DNA of 64,000 nucleotides from Perilla frutescens (GCA_026008535.1 BRKX01000014.1:39066506-39130505), one strand, 5' to 3'; positions 17,960-29,465 are shown, counted from the first letter of the stretch. Notes: a model not told the origin generated them from the sequence alone. Numbers and translations are program-made.

Positions 17960-20900
17960 TCAAGAGGGCTTTGGTTTTCTCCCAGGTCTTGGGATGCGCT
18001 TAAGCTGTGTCGTTCCTTTCTTCATTTCCCTGTGTTTACACATTCATCTTTAGCATTTTTAAGTTGAAATCATTGAACTTGTTCTTGATTCATAGACACG
18101 GACAGTACCTCTGATACAAGTACACAATCAGGTAAAATATGGGAAGGAACATCAAAATCAGTACTGAAGTTGCCAAGTATAATACGCTGGTATGCTTCTG
18201 CAATGGGAAAGAATGAGATGCGCTAAATGAGGAGAAAGTATGGCCACTTCTTTAATGTCCAAACTATTGTGTTACTTGTGTATTATTTTTGCGACCAACT
18301 TAACTATGTTTTAAGGCAAATTTTACTCTTCTGAGCAAAAAATTAAATTTCAGATACACTGCAACCTGGGTGTCAAGGAGTAACCACTTACCTTGCCTCC
18401 CCGAGAAAAGGGTTTGAAGCCTCTTGAACAAGTGTGGGCATCACAGAACTGGCGTAAGAAGAATTCTGGAACAAAATTACCAGAACGATGTTGTTAATAA
18501 ACATGAACAACTAAAGCCATTTCATGCTTTAGGATTAAGAAAAATGGTACCATGTAGGCGAGTCGCTGATGGACCATCACTCACAGGGAAGCAGCTGTTT
18601 GCAAGATCCTGTAAAGAGATGCAAAGCACGCCTTAGATCATATAATAGGAATGTCTTGGATCATATTCTGGGAACCAGGAACAACCTCACATAAGTGATG
18701 GTTTTTCGCAGCAGCAGCAGGGTTACACTTGGGTTTGCGAGATTGTGAACTAATCACGAAATCACAATGTAAAGCTCCACATAGATCTGCCAAGCACTTG
18801 CTATGACTCTGAAGGCATAGAAAGAAGTGATGTGGTATTCAGATATATACATGAATCAATAGATAATTGTGCGTGACTAAGTTCAACCCAAAAATTCAGG
18901 TAGGCAACATGGGAAACAAGATAGTAATGACTATGCGATCACATGGGCTACACACTCAATGGGTGATTTGCTCATAATGCAAGATACATCCAGGGGATGT
19001 AGTCATTTCATATGGTTCTGAATTATCACAGATACAGTAACACGTAATATACAAACAATTACTAAAAGAAAGTAAATTCAGACGATTCATTTACTTTCTT
19101 AATGTTTTCATATAAAACAGATGGGACATGCATAGTTTTGAGTATGTTGTAGAACAGAAAAAACTCTTGATCCAAGATCCATGGATGACAGAATCTGAAA
19201 ACTTCAACAAACCAAGATTACATGTTTTATTCATTCACTTCACACACAATGGGGACTCTCAAGCAAGTGGCAGCATAAAAAGGAAATTGTATTGGAACTT
19301 ATGCAATCCCCATCACAAGTTAGGCAATAATTCTTGGTGACTCAACCAAATTCTATTGCAGTTGATGTGTTTTTCTTTTTCTCCCTGGTCATTGTCGCTG
19401 TTACTAGCTTTCACTCTTGCTCAACAATATCTTGTATAATAATCCTCAGAAAAAATCACAACTAGCTCTAAAGCATTTGATATCCCCTACCCCTCCTATG
19501 TAGCCCATCAAAGAAAATATCTTTACGCAGTTATCCACAATTGCCCATTAACAAGAATGACGTGCTGCAGCCCAAATAATCAAAGGTCTTCCAAGTCAAT
19601 CATCAATCATATGACTCTCTGTAGAAACTAGAACTAACAACATAGTGGGCCTTTTCCATCACAGACTCTTACCTTCTCCAATTTGAAAGTCCAAGACACA
19701 AGATGATTTCTTAAAGCAAAAGGAGAGCGGAGAACCTTATGAACTTAGTAAACAAACTAAAAAGAAATTAAAGAAGTGTTTATTTCTGATTTCCAACACA
19801 CAATAAAAACATTAAGAGCACCTTGAACACATAACCAGCACTCTAAGGATTGAAATAAAGACGATGTCACATACAACATTTAGAAGATTGTAGTGCCTGT
19901 TGTCAAAATGCTGATCCAAATATTTTTCTGCTCGGAAGATTTTCTTACAATAACCACATCGCCATTCATTTATGTCAACATGAATCTTATGCTCCTCTTG
20001 GTCCCTGAATACATCGTTGCTTGGATGAAGTTTGCATCTGCTTGGAAGTTGATAATTCTCTTTCTCCAAAAAAGGCATAAGATACTGCAAAGAAGAAGTT
20101 AAAAGTAGATAAGGAAGATAAGACATCACCGCATTGCCACATATATCTGCAAAGAAGTCTTGCAGTTCTCAATACCTCCTCTACAATCTTCCAGGCTGCT
20201 CGACTCCTCTCTCTTGAACAATGAACTTCTTGATGTTCTTCTTTAAGATTTCTAAGCATTAAAACAACAAAGTCAAAATTACCACGAATATGACAGCCAC
20301 ATGCAAGCAATCATATCTTTTTTTACTTGTATGGCCATTAAGAACAAAAAGAAACTCAACAGGCATGTCTTGAATGGATCATACACATGGAACGACTAAA
20401 TGCTCTTGTACAAAAAGAACCTAATTAATCTAGTTCTTCATCTATTTCTATCAAACTATACATCTAGTTCTCACAGACCTAACCATTCTAAGCTGCACAG
20501 ATACTGGCTTCAACTAGAATAATTTGTTTGATCGTGTGGTCTGAGTATGGCAACAAAAATTCCCTTGCTTACTTATGAAGCTTCAGGCCATCCTATGGAT
20601 AAATGGATAATTAAAGACTACACCTAAAAACTCCTAAAAGAGAGAAGTTTGATGGTTGATTATGATGGGGGAAGGAATATGATGAAGAAATATTGTTCCA
20701 CAGACAGTCCCAATGGGCAATTGTATGACATGTATCCTTCCCTAACACTCTGTTCTTGTATTTTAGACTGCAGGAGATAAGTAGTATAGTCAAAGAAGTA
20801 TTTGAGAACCATATGCACCAATCAACATCTCCATGGAGAGGCGAGCCGAGTTGGACAAATCGATAGTTGACTCAACAGAGTTACACTCCTTACTTAAGGA

Positions 20901-23900
20901 TCTGCTATCATTTTTAAATGATTCTTTTATTACATTGTAATTGTAGTATTTTACATCACTAAATGGACCCATGTTCGACCCCAACTGAATCTTGGCAACA
21001 AAACAGTTGAGGTTAAGAAAAATGAATAGAGAAAGGTATGGCTGTGAAAGCTTGTTGATTTATATCTGGATATCTCTAACTTCCTAGGGATTTTGTGCTT
21101 CAATTGTTATCCTATAGCTGTTATTAATTTATGACTGGGATTTATATCCCTATCTGCGCCTCTACTTCCCTTAATTGGGATAGACTTATAAGCAACCGAT
21201 TTGCTTCTCTACCTATAAAATTTTGTGCTTCAATTGTTATCCTATAGCTGTTATTAATTTATGACTGGGATTTATATCCCTATCTGCGCCTCTACTTCCC
21301 TTAATTGGGATAGACTTATAAGCAACCGATTTGCTTCTCTACCTATACTACTTAGTCTTGCACTCTTGCCTGCTTTCAGAGCTGTATATTTTCTACATAT
21401 GTTTTCCATCTTAATAAATTATCTATGATTGTTACATGGTACCAGAGCCTTCTCTTTGAGACCAATTTCAACTGCAACATGGTAGCCAATTCTCAGCAAC
21501 CAGCCGCAAAAGCTAATTCAGACCATGATGCTGCTGTAGCCAGCACAGGATACATAGGCTCTTTCCTTCAAGTGAATCTTTCACAGACATTGCTCCAATA
21601 ATCACAGGAAACCCAGCTACAAACCAACACAAAGCACATCCAAATTTCATACTGATTCTGTTGCATAGAATGTAAATTCCTGGGTGTTCCAGGTGCTGAA
21701 TAGAAAAGGACAAAACCAAGGATAGTTGACTCAATCACATGATGAAAGATGCAAATGTCTACGATAATAATGAACCTTGTGCTAAAAAATTACTCTGTCT
21801 GCATTGTCGATCACATCAATTTCACTTGGACACTTCTCGTTACACAGTTTCTTATATCATAGCAATACTGTTGATCACACCAGTCTCACTTGGACATTTC
21901 TCATTACAGAAAAACCTAAGATAGGTCAAATCTTAATAAACTTCCATAAATTTACCCAAAACCAATTCCAAGACCAAATTCAAATCCTCAATATAGGTAA
22001 TTACAAGAGAATACTCCCATTCCGCCCTGGATACTTATTTATTGAATCACAGAATTGGTCACCATAATTCATAGGTTCAAAGTTCTCAACAAAATGGGGC
22101 AGCTGATTGGAAAAAACAGATACTTCTTGAAGTTTCTTGATCAGTTGATCCATCATGTTCCTAAACTCTCGCGGCGCAAGGTTGTTCTTCCTGCAACTAT
22201 TTCATCAATGCCATCCTGCGCTCTTAATGGTCAAAATCCCTGCCAAGTCCTCCTTCAGACTGTCCCATCTATAGATTAATCTCTTCCATTGAGTTCCACT
22301 GTCTTTCTCCAGATTCTTCTTAAACATTGAATGAAACTTGATTCAAAGCCTATCAAATTCTCTTCCTTGGGGTACTCCAAGCCAACAAGGTACTGAAATT
22401 CTTACTACAAGTCTTGATGCTTGCCACCCTTCACCATTAATAACAAACACTAAGTCTCTCGATACAAATACCAATACTTATTATCATTTGCCATTTTTCC
22501 ACTCACGTAGTCTCCAACCTGAGACTAAGACCACTCCTAGGACATTATCCAACCTCCAACTAAAGCCTCAAAGCCTCCACAATATTCAAATTAAGATAAT
22601 CAATTGGACTATAACCTTCACATGATTGAAATCAAAACCCAGCCTCATCTATTGTCTATACCAGGAAGACAAAGGCGCAAAAAACAGCAATAAAAGTCCA
22701 TGCAAGGTAAAATGAAAGTAAGAAAACCCCGGAACCTGATTAGATAACACCATTACCTAGCCTCTTTAAATGAATCTAGATTGCATTGAGAAGGGGTCAA
22801 GACCTGTACCAAACATTACATTCATAACTTTGTTTAGTAAAAAGTTATCTCCTTCACTCTGAGCAATTACAATGAGGATTACTATCCATGAGGCTCTGAG
22901 CCAACACCACTGGGAAAAGGCTGTTTTTGAGGAGGTTAAAGGTTTAATTTTCTTGAGGTAGGCTGCAAGTGGACCTTTACAGCCAAGTACAGGGCAGATG
23001 AAAGTATTGAAATATTCGAGGATAGCCTCATCATAAAACAGCTTATTCAATCATGAATAGGGTTGATTACCAGCAATAAGCAAACACTGGCTGGCCCCGT
23101 TGCTAAACTTAATACTGTTGCATACAGAAACTACTCTTCAAACAAATTCATACGCCTACATACACTCTTCTGCTGCATTCTAGGCTGTAAATCTGTAGGT
23201 ATATTTTTTTCCTAATAAAAAATATCCAACAAATCTAAAACAAATGACAGGAAATATTACCTGGAAGCCGCAACATTGATATCCTGTGGCAAAACCAAAA
23301 TTTTAAGTGTGAGCCTAAGTACTTTTTTAAGTGAATGGAAAACACTATTGCAGAACGCCTTCATTATTCTATCACGCACAACTTAACATGACTTGAGCAT
23401 GAACTCAATAGATACAGAATGAAGTTGCTCAAAGAAGCATATTTTCTATTTAAGCTACTAAAAAAGGAAATAACTTGTCAAGACACAAACACATTAGCCA
23501 ATTTACATCAAGTAAGACACTAGACAGACAAAGAAAGAGAAGCAGGACCTTTTAAAAAAAAGAGTAGGTTGCCTGCAGCGAAGTCCTTTAAGAGACAAGA
23601 TCTCATTCAAACCTTCTATGCAAAAGCACTCAGAAAAATGAGCAACCTTATTAACAAAAAGTATTTTTCGCCTTGCAGCCTAAATTTCGTCATGTTTTGT
23701 GAACATCATTTCCAGACCAAAATTCCTTAAAAGTTCTGGTTCTCCCCGGTCAAACCAGCGGCATGAAGCATCAATCCATAACCAATAATAGTTTTTCTTC
23801 CCCAAATTCGTTGTTGATATCTAACTCTAAGCGTTGGGTAATACTACACGACTTCCTCATAAAGTGCATCTAAATTTATTATCAAGATCATTGACTATGT

Positions 23901-24328
23901 CTGTTTCACATTTTCCATAAAGTGAATCATAGCAATCACAAAATCCAAGAAATTAATCGGCCCTTATTTATGAAGTTATAATGCACAAATTATGAAAGAC
24001 TATAACTTCTCATAAACAGAAATAAGAAGAAACACTCATGATCCAGCATCAGATGGGTTAGCACGCTAAATTCACGAAAACGCAAAATTATATGGATGAA
24101 CAAACATTAAACTCAATTTTTTTTTTTTTTTCTGAATACCTACCAAACAAACATAAAGAAAGTTCAAGATTCTCCTTTTCGTCGCCCCTTCTAGGAGGGG
24201 AACGTTGTGGGTGGATCTTAAAAGAGAAAAAAGATTACCTGCGTGAATTCGGATTGAGAAGCAGCAAAGGAAAGTTGCAGAGCGATGAGGAGTAGAAATA
24301 TTCTGTAAATGGGTCTCGTCTTCCCCAT
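17960..24328 (-). CDS. Membrane-anchored C2H2-like zinc finger protein, nine exons
   Basis: Coding exons (minus order): 24328-24239, 23283-23261 (a 23-nt microexon), 20251-20176, 20084-19875, 18808-18686, 18608-18551, 18465-18392, 18197-18109, 18029-17960. All joins keep frame and use GT-AG, giving 270 residues. Residues 1-24 are a signal peptide (IYRIFLLLIALQLSFAAS). A single finger is C106-x2-C109-x12-H122-x4-H127 (WRCGYCKKIF, HFDNRH). Residues 134-174 are Cys-rich (C138, C143, C148, C161, C173). Residues 223-246 form one transmembrane helix, followed by a basic tail ending RPGRKPKPS. The order implies a type I membrane protein with its finger in the lumen or outside the cell, so it is unlikely to be a transcription factor. 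The role is unknown. In Arabidopsis I recall At5g63280 (C2H2-like) next to the HemW-like At5g63290; the same pairing here supports orthology. Alternative donor use at the exon 4 end (AAT or GTT) is possible. Confidence 0.85.
21053..21560 (+). mobile_element. Truncated LTR retrotransposon 5' end in intron 2 of the zinc-finger gene
   Basis: An LTR-like stretch (about 21053-21436, beginning tgttgatttatatctgg and ending ttgttaca) is followed at once by tggtaccagagcc, close to the initiator-tRNA-Met primer binding site, then by an ATG (21480) opening a short gag-like frame that soon closes. It lies antisense to the host gene. The LTR contains a tandem duplication. Copia-type is likely from the layout, but no pol domain remains. 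Confidence 0.5.
21093..21347 (+). repeat. Near-perfect tandem duplication of about 127 bp
   Basis: The block starting attttgtgcttcaattgtta and ending cttctctacctata occurs twice in direct succession with no mismatch that I noticed. The identity suggests a recent event. Confidence 0.8.
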
Positions 24329-24385
24329 CCCTTTCCTCTCTCTCTTCCGGAATAAACCCTTCATCAAGATTTATTTGAGAATTTA

Positions 24386-24405
24386 CTCTCTCTCTCTCTC
24401 TCTCT
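24386..24405 (-). repeat. (GA)n tract in the 5' leader of the zinc-finger gene
   Basis: A run of CT on the plus strand (GA in the sense of the gene), about 60 bases upstream of the start codon. GA/CT tracts are common in plant core promoters and leaders. Confidence 0.6.
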
Positions 24406-24598
24406 GCTCTTGAATCAGCAGCCACCTGATTGGCAATTTGGTTAAAACTGTGCGTTTGTTTGTAGGTAGTAGACAGACACCCACACTATTTACTAAACAT
24501 TATTTTTTATTTTCAAAAAAAAAAAATACAAGGGCTGATTACTGATTTTATGTATTTTTTCCAACAAAAAAAAAACTACGAAATTTATTAGTGGGATA

Positions 24599-24608
24599 AT
24601 TATAATTT
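24599..24608. repeat. Target site duplication, left copy
   Basis: attataattt, identical to 25699-25708. Confidence 0.7.
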
Positions 24609-25698
24609 AGGATAAGGTCCAATTTGATCCTCCTACAATTATATTTGAAATTTCAGTTTGGTCTCGAAATAAAATTTCGGATTAAATTGATCCCTGAACA
24701 TTTTAAAAGTATCAAAATGGTTCCTCTGTTAGTCTCTTAACGGACGGACGTTAATTTCCGTTAAAAACAACTGTTAAATTGTACATTTTTGCATTATTTC
24801 ACACACTAACACACACATTGATCAAACATCATTTTTTTAAGAAACTGAAAAGAGCATGAAGAAACTGAAAATGAAAAAAAAAAAAAAAAAAAAAGAGCAT
24901 GAAGAAACTGAACAGAAATGTCGAAACTTCGCCGTAATTGTTATGGCGCGCAGGTCGGTGGAACGACGCCGTTTCATGGGAGCTGGGAAATCTTAATTCC
25001 CTTCTTATTGAATCGTGCCAAGTGATGACAATTCACAAGCTTTGGAAGGCATCTACATCGAATTCTACCCTTGAAAATTGTTCATAAAAATAATAAAAAT
25101 CCAATTTTCATATATATTATAGCAATTAGTCTAAATCTCGTCGGAAAATGTACCGGTCGGGGAGCTACACCCGCGTCTCTGACGAGTTTTTCTCGAACCC
25201 ATCTTCAGCAGATGCCGAACAGAACAGCAGCAGCTGCCACTTCCGACGTATAACCCGAAATCTCATCTCGCGAAGAATGGAGAGGATCCACCTTAGATCC
25301 GCTGAGGCTGCCGTCCACCTCATCCCTATTATGCTCATCATTTGTGGTGTCATTTTGTGGTTTTCTCTGCTTTAGGTATTGCTATCTCTCTCTAGGTTTT
25401 GATTTTGAATGTTCAGTTTGTTATTCCTATTTGGTGTTGTTATTGAAGTGGGAATTCTTAAAAAAAATGATGTTCGATCTATGTGTGTAAAATGTGTGTG
25501 TTAGTATGTGAAATAATGCAAAATTGTACAATTTAACGGCTGTTTTTAACGGAAGTTAATATCTGTCCGTTAAGGGACTAACGGATGGATCATTTTGATA
25601 CCTTTTAAAAAGTTGGGGGATCGATTTAGTCCGAAATTTTCTTTCAGAACCACTTGAAATTTTGGGTATAGTTGTAGGACCAAATTGGACCTTATGCC
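24609..25698 (+). mobile_element. Pack-MULE-like TIR element enclosing a gene
   Basis: The ends aggataaggtccaatttg (24609) and, on the complement, ggcataaggtccaatttgg (25698) open inverted repeats of about 240 bp (24609-24841 and about 25466-25698). Both arms contain aaaatttcggac/t-like, gttaacggac-like and gcattatttcaca blocks. The flanking 10-mers attataattt (24599-24608 and 25699-25708) are identical, as expected for a Mutator-type target duplication. The 620-bp interior is not AT-rich like the arms and holds an intact ORF at 25148-25375. No transposase is present, so the element is non-autonomous. It lies about 280 bases from, and head-to-head with, the start codon of the zinc-finger gene. 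Confidence 0.75.
25148..25375 (+). CDS. Small tail-anchored-type membrane protein inside a TIR element
   Basis: A 75-codon ORF starting MYRSGSYTRVSDEFF, with a Ser/Asn/Cys middle, an Arg-rich segment (FRRITRNLISRRMERI) and a C-terminal hydrophobic helix at residues 57-75 (AAVHLIPIMLIICGVILWF and two more residues region). There is no signal peptide, so it would be a tail-anchored or single-pass protein with its N-terminus in the cytosol. From memory, plant genomes have a small uncharacterised family with an MYRS-x-S-x-RVSD start and a terminal HxIP hydrophobic segment; this looks like a shortened member. Function unknown. It sits wholly between two transposon arms, so it may be a captured or retroposed copy. 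The frame is free of stops, and a plausible promoter-like GC-richer stretch lies at 24940-25020. Confidence 0.55.
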   Translation: MYRSGSYTRVSDEFFSNPSSADAEQNSSSCHFRRITRNLISRRMERIHLRSAEAAVHLIPIMLIICGVILWFSLL

Positions 25699-25708
25699 AT
25701 TATAATTT
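25699..25708. repeat. Target site duplication, right copy
   Basis: attataattt, identical to 24599-24608. Confidence 0.7.
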
Positions 25709-25907
25709 TCTTCTCTTCACCCCAAATTTATGATTAAAAAAATAATTATGATTCATTTTTTACTTAGATAACTTTTGTCTGTTTTTTTTTTCTTTTTCCT
25801 TTTTAAAAAAATTACCATCCAGAATTTACATTTTTTTAAAACCCCACATATAAATAGCTCCATCCATGTATGTTGAGAAGTTAAAAGTTGAATGGGCAGG
25901 TGTTGTG

Positions 25908-26257
25908 TACACTAGCTGCATATTAGACGGTCAATGCGCTGACCTGATCAATGCATTGACCAAAAAACTCGTCAAAATCAGTATCATTCATAATACTAAA
26001 AAGTATCACTCAAAAACCCAAAAATATCACTTGTATCATTAAAAAAGTAAAAATAAATAAAGAAAAAAACTATCAAAATCAATATCAATCGTAACACTAA
26101 AAAATATTACTCAAAATTCAAAAAAGTATGCTGTGTATCCCTAAAAAGTATCACATTATCACTTGTTTAGACAATTTTTTTGGTCAACGGTTTGACCGGG
26201 TCAATACTCTTTGACCGGATCAATACGTATTGACCGTCTGATGTACATCTTATGTAG
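25908..26257. mobile_element. MITE with repeated W-box cores
   Basis: The terminal stretches tacactagctgcatattagacggtcaat and, on the complement, tacataagatgtacatcagacggtcaat are matching inverted ends (shared core agacggtcaat). The ends and inner edges carry seven TTGACC/GGTCAA hexamers. The middle is A-rich, with repeats of aaaagtatcac. No coding sequence. Confidence 0.55.
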
Positions 26258-27034
26258 AGAATTTGTGAAGTTGAATTTATGTGAAATTTTAATCCACATA
26301 ATTGAATTATCCGAATTTTAACATGGCACAAGACGAGTTCGAGTGATATAAATAGATGAAGAGTAATCGACTATTAACTACTTGAGGGAATGTGAATTTT
26401 TTGAGGGAATGTGAATTTTTACTTTGAAACTTCTCAATTTGAAGACAATCTCTCTTGATTTTGCATAACTATGTTTGAACATGTTGGACCAGTAGATGAC
26501 TCAATTCTTGAGCAAGGAGATATATTGAAGCTTCAATTTGAGATATTTCATGTAGAGCAAGTAATAAATTTGAGAGAAAATGGCCAAGTACATTCCTAAT
26601 ATTTCAATTAAGTCTAAGTATTTTTTAGGGATAAATAAACTCTTAATGTTAATAATTAGTCACATATATGCTCCTCCCTACTATTACTACTATTTCAAAA
26701 TAGCTTTGTGCCAAATTTTCTTCTATTTATTTTAATTTTATAACCATACTTTCTCTAATTTCTCTGTATTTTATTTATAAAAGATGTCAAAATCATTTTT
26801 ATACTATTACTATTATTATGAAAACAATTACATATTCTAATATTCCAAACACTTGATTTTAGATATTTTATTTATTTTAAATTAATTATTAAAATTACTA
26901 CTACAATGTTTTCTCAGTTCAATTTTTAAAATCCTACAAAATTATGTCATTAAAATTGTTGACACTCAAACAAACATAGCATTAAAAAATTGATATAAAC
27001 AGCAACAACAATGAAGTATCGAATTAATTAAACA
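26258..27034. other. AT-rich intergenic DNA, nothing recognised
   Basis: No ORF of note. A 20-base direct repeat (ttgagggaatgtgaattttt) occurs at about 26381 and 26400. Confidence 0.5.
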
Positions 27035-27540
27035 TGTTTACAACTGTGTATTTTTACATAACTTTTCGACATGAATTGATAATATTTGTATTAGTAAGTT
27101 GTATAATTAGCTTTTGTGCTTAATTTCGTATCACTTGGTGTTTGATGTGTTCATGAGTTTTGCAGTAATAATGACAAATTTGTTGAATAATTGATGCAAA
27201 ATGACCAATTAAAGGCTTGGAGAGCTAAATGAGTGTCTAATTAAGCTTTGAGTTTAATTAGTTACTTAATTAAGACATATTTGCCCAGAAGAAAAGATGA
27301 ATGGGTCGACTCGGAAAACTTCGATAAACCCACCCATGTATAATTTGTGAAGGCCTGGGTCTACTCGATCAATTTTACTCGGGTCGACCCTGTGCAAAAC
27401 ATGGCTTCTGGGTCGAGTGAAACACACTAATCAATCCAATCCTATAGCTTCGCGGATTGACGAGTTTTTCCTCTTTAATTAGGGTTCCAAACCTAAGATA
27501 TAAAAATCCACATTTGAAGAGATGAAGATGATGCCCACAC

Positions 27541-27857
27541 TGATAGAGAGAGGCCATGGATAGTTTATTCACGCATGAACCGCACAGCAGCAGTTAAATA
27601 TTGATAGTAGCTTATTATAGTTTATTATATTTCTTTTATATTTCTTTTGGGATTATGGACTTTAATTATGTTTTACCTGGAGTGGGCCTGAAGTACATGG
27701 GCCTTAGGGATTAGGGTTTCATATTTATAGTAGTTGCTGCAGTAGAATAGGGGTCAGGAATTAATCTGGATTTTGGGACAGCTTTGCTGTAGGCCTCGTT
27801 TGAGGATTATTATTATCATATCGTTTTGGTTTTGCATCTTCCACCTTTACTCTAACA
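27541..27857 (+). repeat. 5' LTR of the chromovirus
   Basis: Starts TGATAGAGAG and ends CTCTAACA; 317 bp. It is followed by attggtgcggtgaacgtgg, which does not match the common initiator-Met primer binding site; I did not identify the primer tRNA. Confidence 0.92.
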
Positions 27858-27886
27858 AATTGGTGCGGTGAACGTGGAACAAAAAT

Positions 27887-29077
27887 ATGGTGACAACACG
27901 AAGTACAGAGACTCGGTTAGATCAGTTGGAGAAGGTGGTTGAAGACTTGTCTGCTGCTTTCAATAATTTTCAAATGGATTATCAAGCATCCCGAACCTCG
28001 ACTGATGCAAAGTTGGATGCTCTGTTGAAGAAATTCGCTATTCCAACAGGAGCTGAAGAGAATAATGAATCAGGCGGAAGCCACATTACTAGTCCGGAGG
28101 AAGAATACTCCACCCCTGTGCAGGTGATGCAGAAGATGGATCTGCCAAGCTTCGATGGATCTGAAGCCCTCTCATGGTTAGCTCGTGCCGAACAATATTT
28201 TTTGGTCCATGAAACACCATTGGAGAAAAGGCTAAAACTAGCCCTTATCGCGATGACAGGGCCAGCTATGTCCTGGATACAACTCTTGCTCCGCCATTGC
28301 CCTACGCTGGAGTGGTCCCGATTCTCACGAGAATTGTTAATCCGATTTGGAGACGGATCGACCATCAATGGGTTTGAGGCTCTAATTACTACAAAGCAGT
28401 CTGGAACCCTTGAAGATTATATTGCTGCATTTGAAGGGAGGGTTTCTCAACTGCCCGACTTATCGGATGATCAATATATGGGATTTTTCCTAGGAGGCTT
28501 GAAGACAAATATTCGCATGCAGATTCAAGATCCCACTATCACCGACTATTCAGCTGCAGTGCAAATAGCCAGGAAAATTGACTATGCCGTCCAGCCATCG
28601 TCATTGTCACACTCTACATCAAGTTATTCCCCACGACCCTCGTACACTCAGCGGCTCACAGCTTCGATGGGATCGAACAACCGCACTTCCCAGCCCCAGC
28701 AACCACAATTTCCAATGTCATCCACGGCCGGCTTGGCAGCGCCGCGGAATCCACGCCGTTTCCGCCATATGACTGATGAGGAGTACATCAAACACAGGAA
28801 CGCTAGCACGTGTTTTAAATGTGGTCTGAAATTCGGACCTACCCATCGCTGTCCTCCAAAAACTCTCCATGTTCTGGTAGGGAGCGAGGACGGGGATTTC
28901 ATTGAAGAAGAAGAGCCGACTGGAGACTTACCACCCGACCTGACTGAGTTGGAAGAATCTCCCGCCCTACAACACCTGCAACTATCTGAATTATCCTTGA
29001 ATGGGCTGGATGGACCCCCAAACAATGAAACTGTATGGCCGCGTGGGGGAGACCAGAGTCAAGGTTATGATCGATAG
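27887..29077 (+). pseudogene. gag of the chromovirus
   Basis: Residues about 90-240 carry the retrotransposon gag domain (AMSWIQLLL, DYIAAFEGRVSQLPDLSD). A zinc knuckle CFKCGLKFGPTHRC lies near residue 309. The frame then closes at 29077 while the protease continues in another frame from about 29000, which indicates a frameshift at the gag-pol join. Confidence 0.85.
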
Positions 29078-29465
29078 TGGAGCAAGCCACTGCTTTATGT
29101 CCGGGGAATTAGCGATCAAGCTAAAGTGGGTCATCGAGCCTACAGTAGCTTTCTCGATCGTGCTAGGAGACGGAACTCATGTTCGAGCCAGGGGTATATG
29201 TAAGAACATTCCTCTCATGTTTGATTCGGAAGTATTTCATATTTCTTGTTATGTGTTTCCCTTGAGCAGTGTGGATATTATTTTGGGAATCTCATGGCTG
29301 GCGACATTGGGTAATGTCACGGCAAATTGGCACAATCTTACTATGGACTTCAGAATTGAGGGGCGACAACAATGCCTACGAGGTGATCCCACTCTTGCTA
29401 GACGATCGTGTTCTTATCAGGAGCTCCAGGCTCTTGAATCAGAAGACGAATGTTGGATACTATGA
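29001..29465 (+). pseudogene. Aspartic protease region of the chromovirus
   Basis: Contains the active-site triad motif DSGAS (MIDSGASHCF) and a downstream DIILGISWL motif, both typical of retroviral-type proteases in gypsy elements. The frame ends in a stop before the reverse transcriptase. Confidence 0.85.

Larger units (their letters stand above)
20252..23260 (-). other. Intron 2 of the zinc-finger gene (3.0 kb)
   Basis: The intron separates the microexon from exon 3. Apart from the retrotransposon fragment at 21053-21560, I recognise nothing coding in it. A stretch at 22766-23050 is open on the minus strand for 94 codons but matches no family I know. Confidence 0.6.

Noticed and set aside
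19812..20129. A single-exon small zinc finger gene starting at 20129
   Set aside because: It is exon 4 of the nine-exon gene plus intron read-through on both sides; the acceptor at 20085-20086 and the donor after 19875 are clear.
22766..23050. 94-codon minus-strand ORF in intron 2 of the zinc-finger gene
   Set aside because: No family match and no splice signals placing it in the transcript frame; left as intronic sequence.
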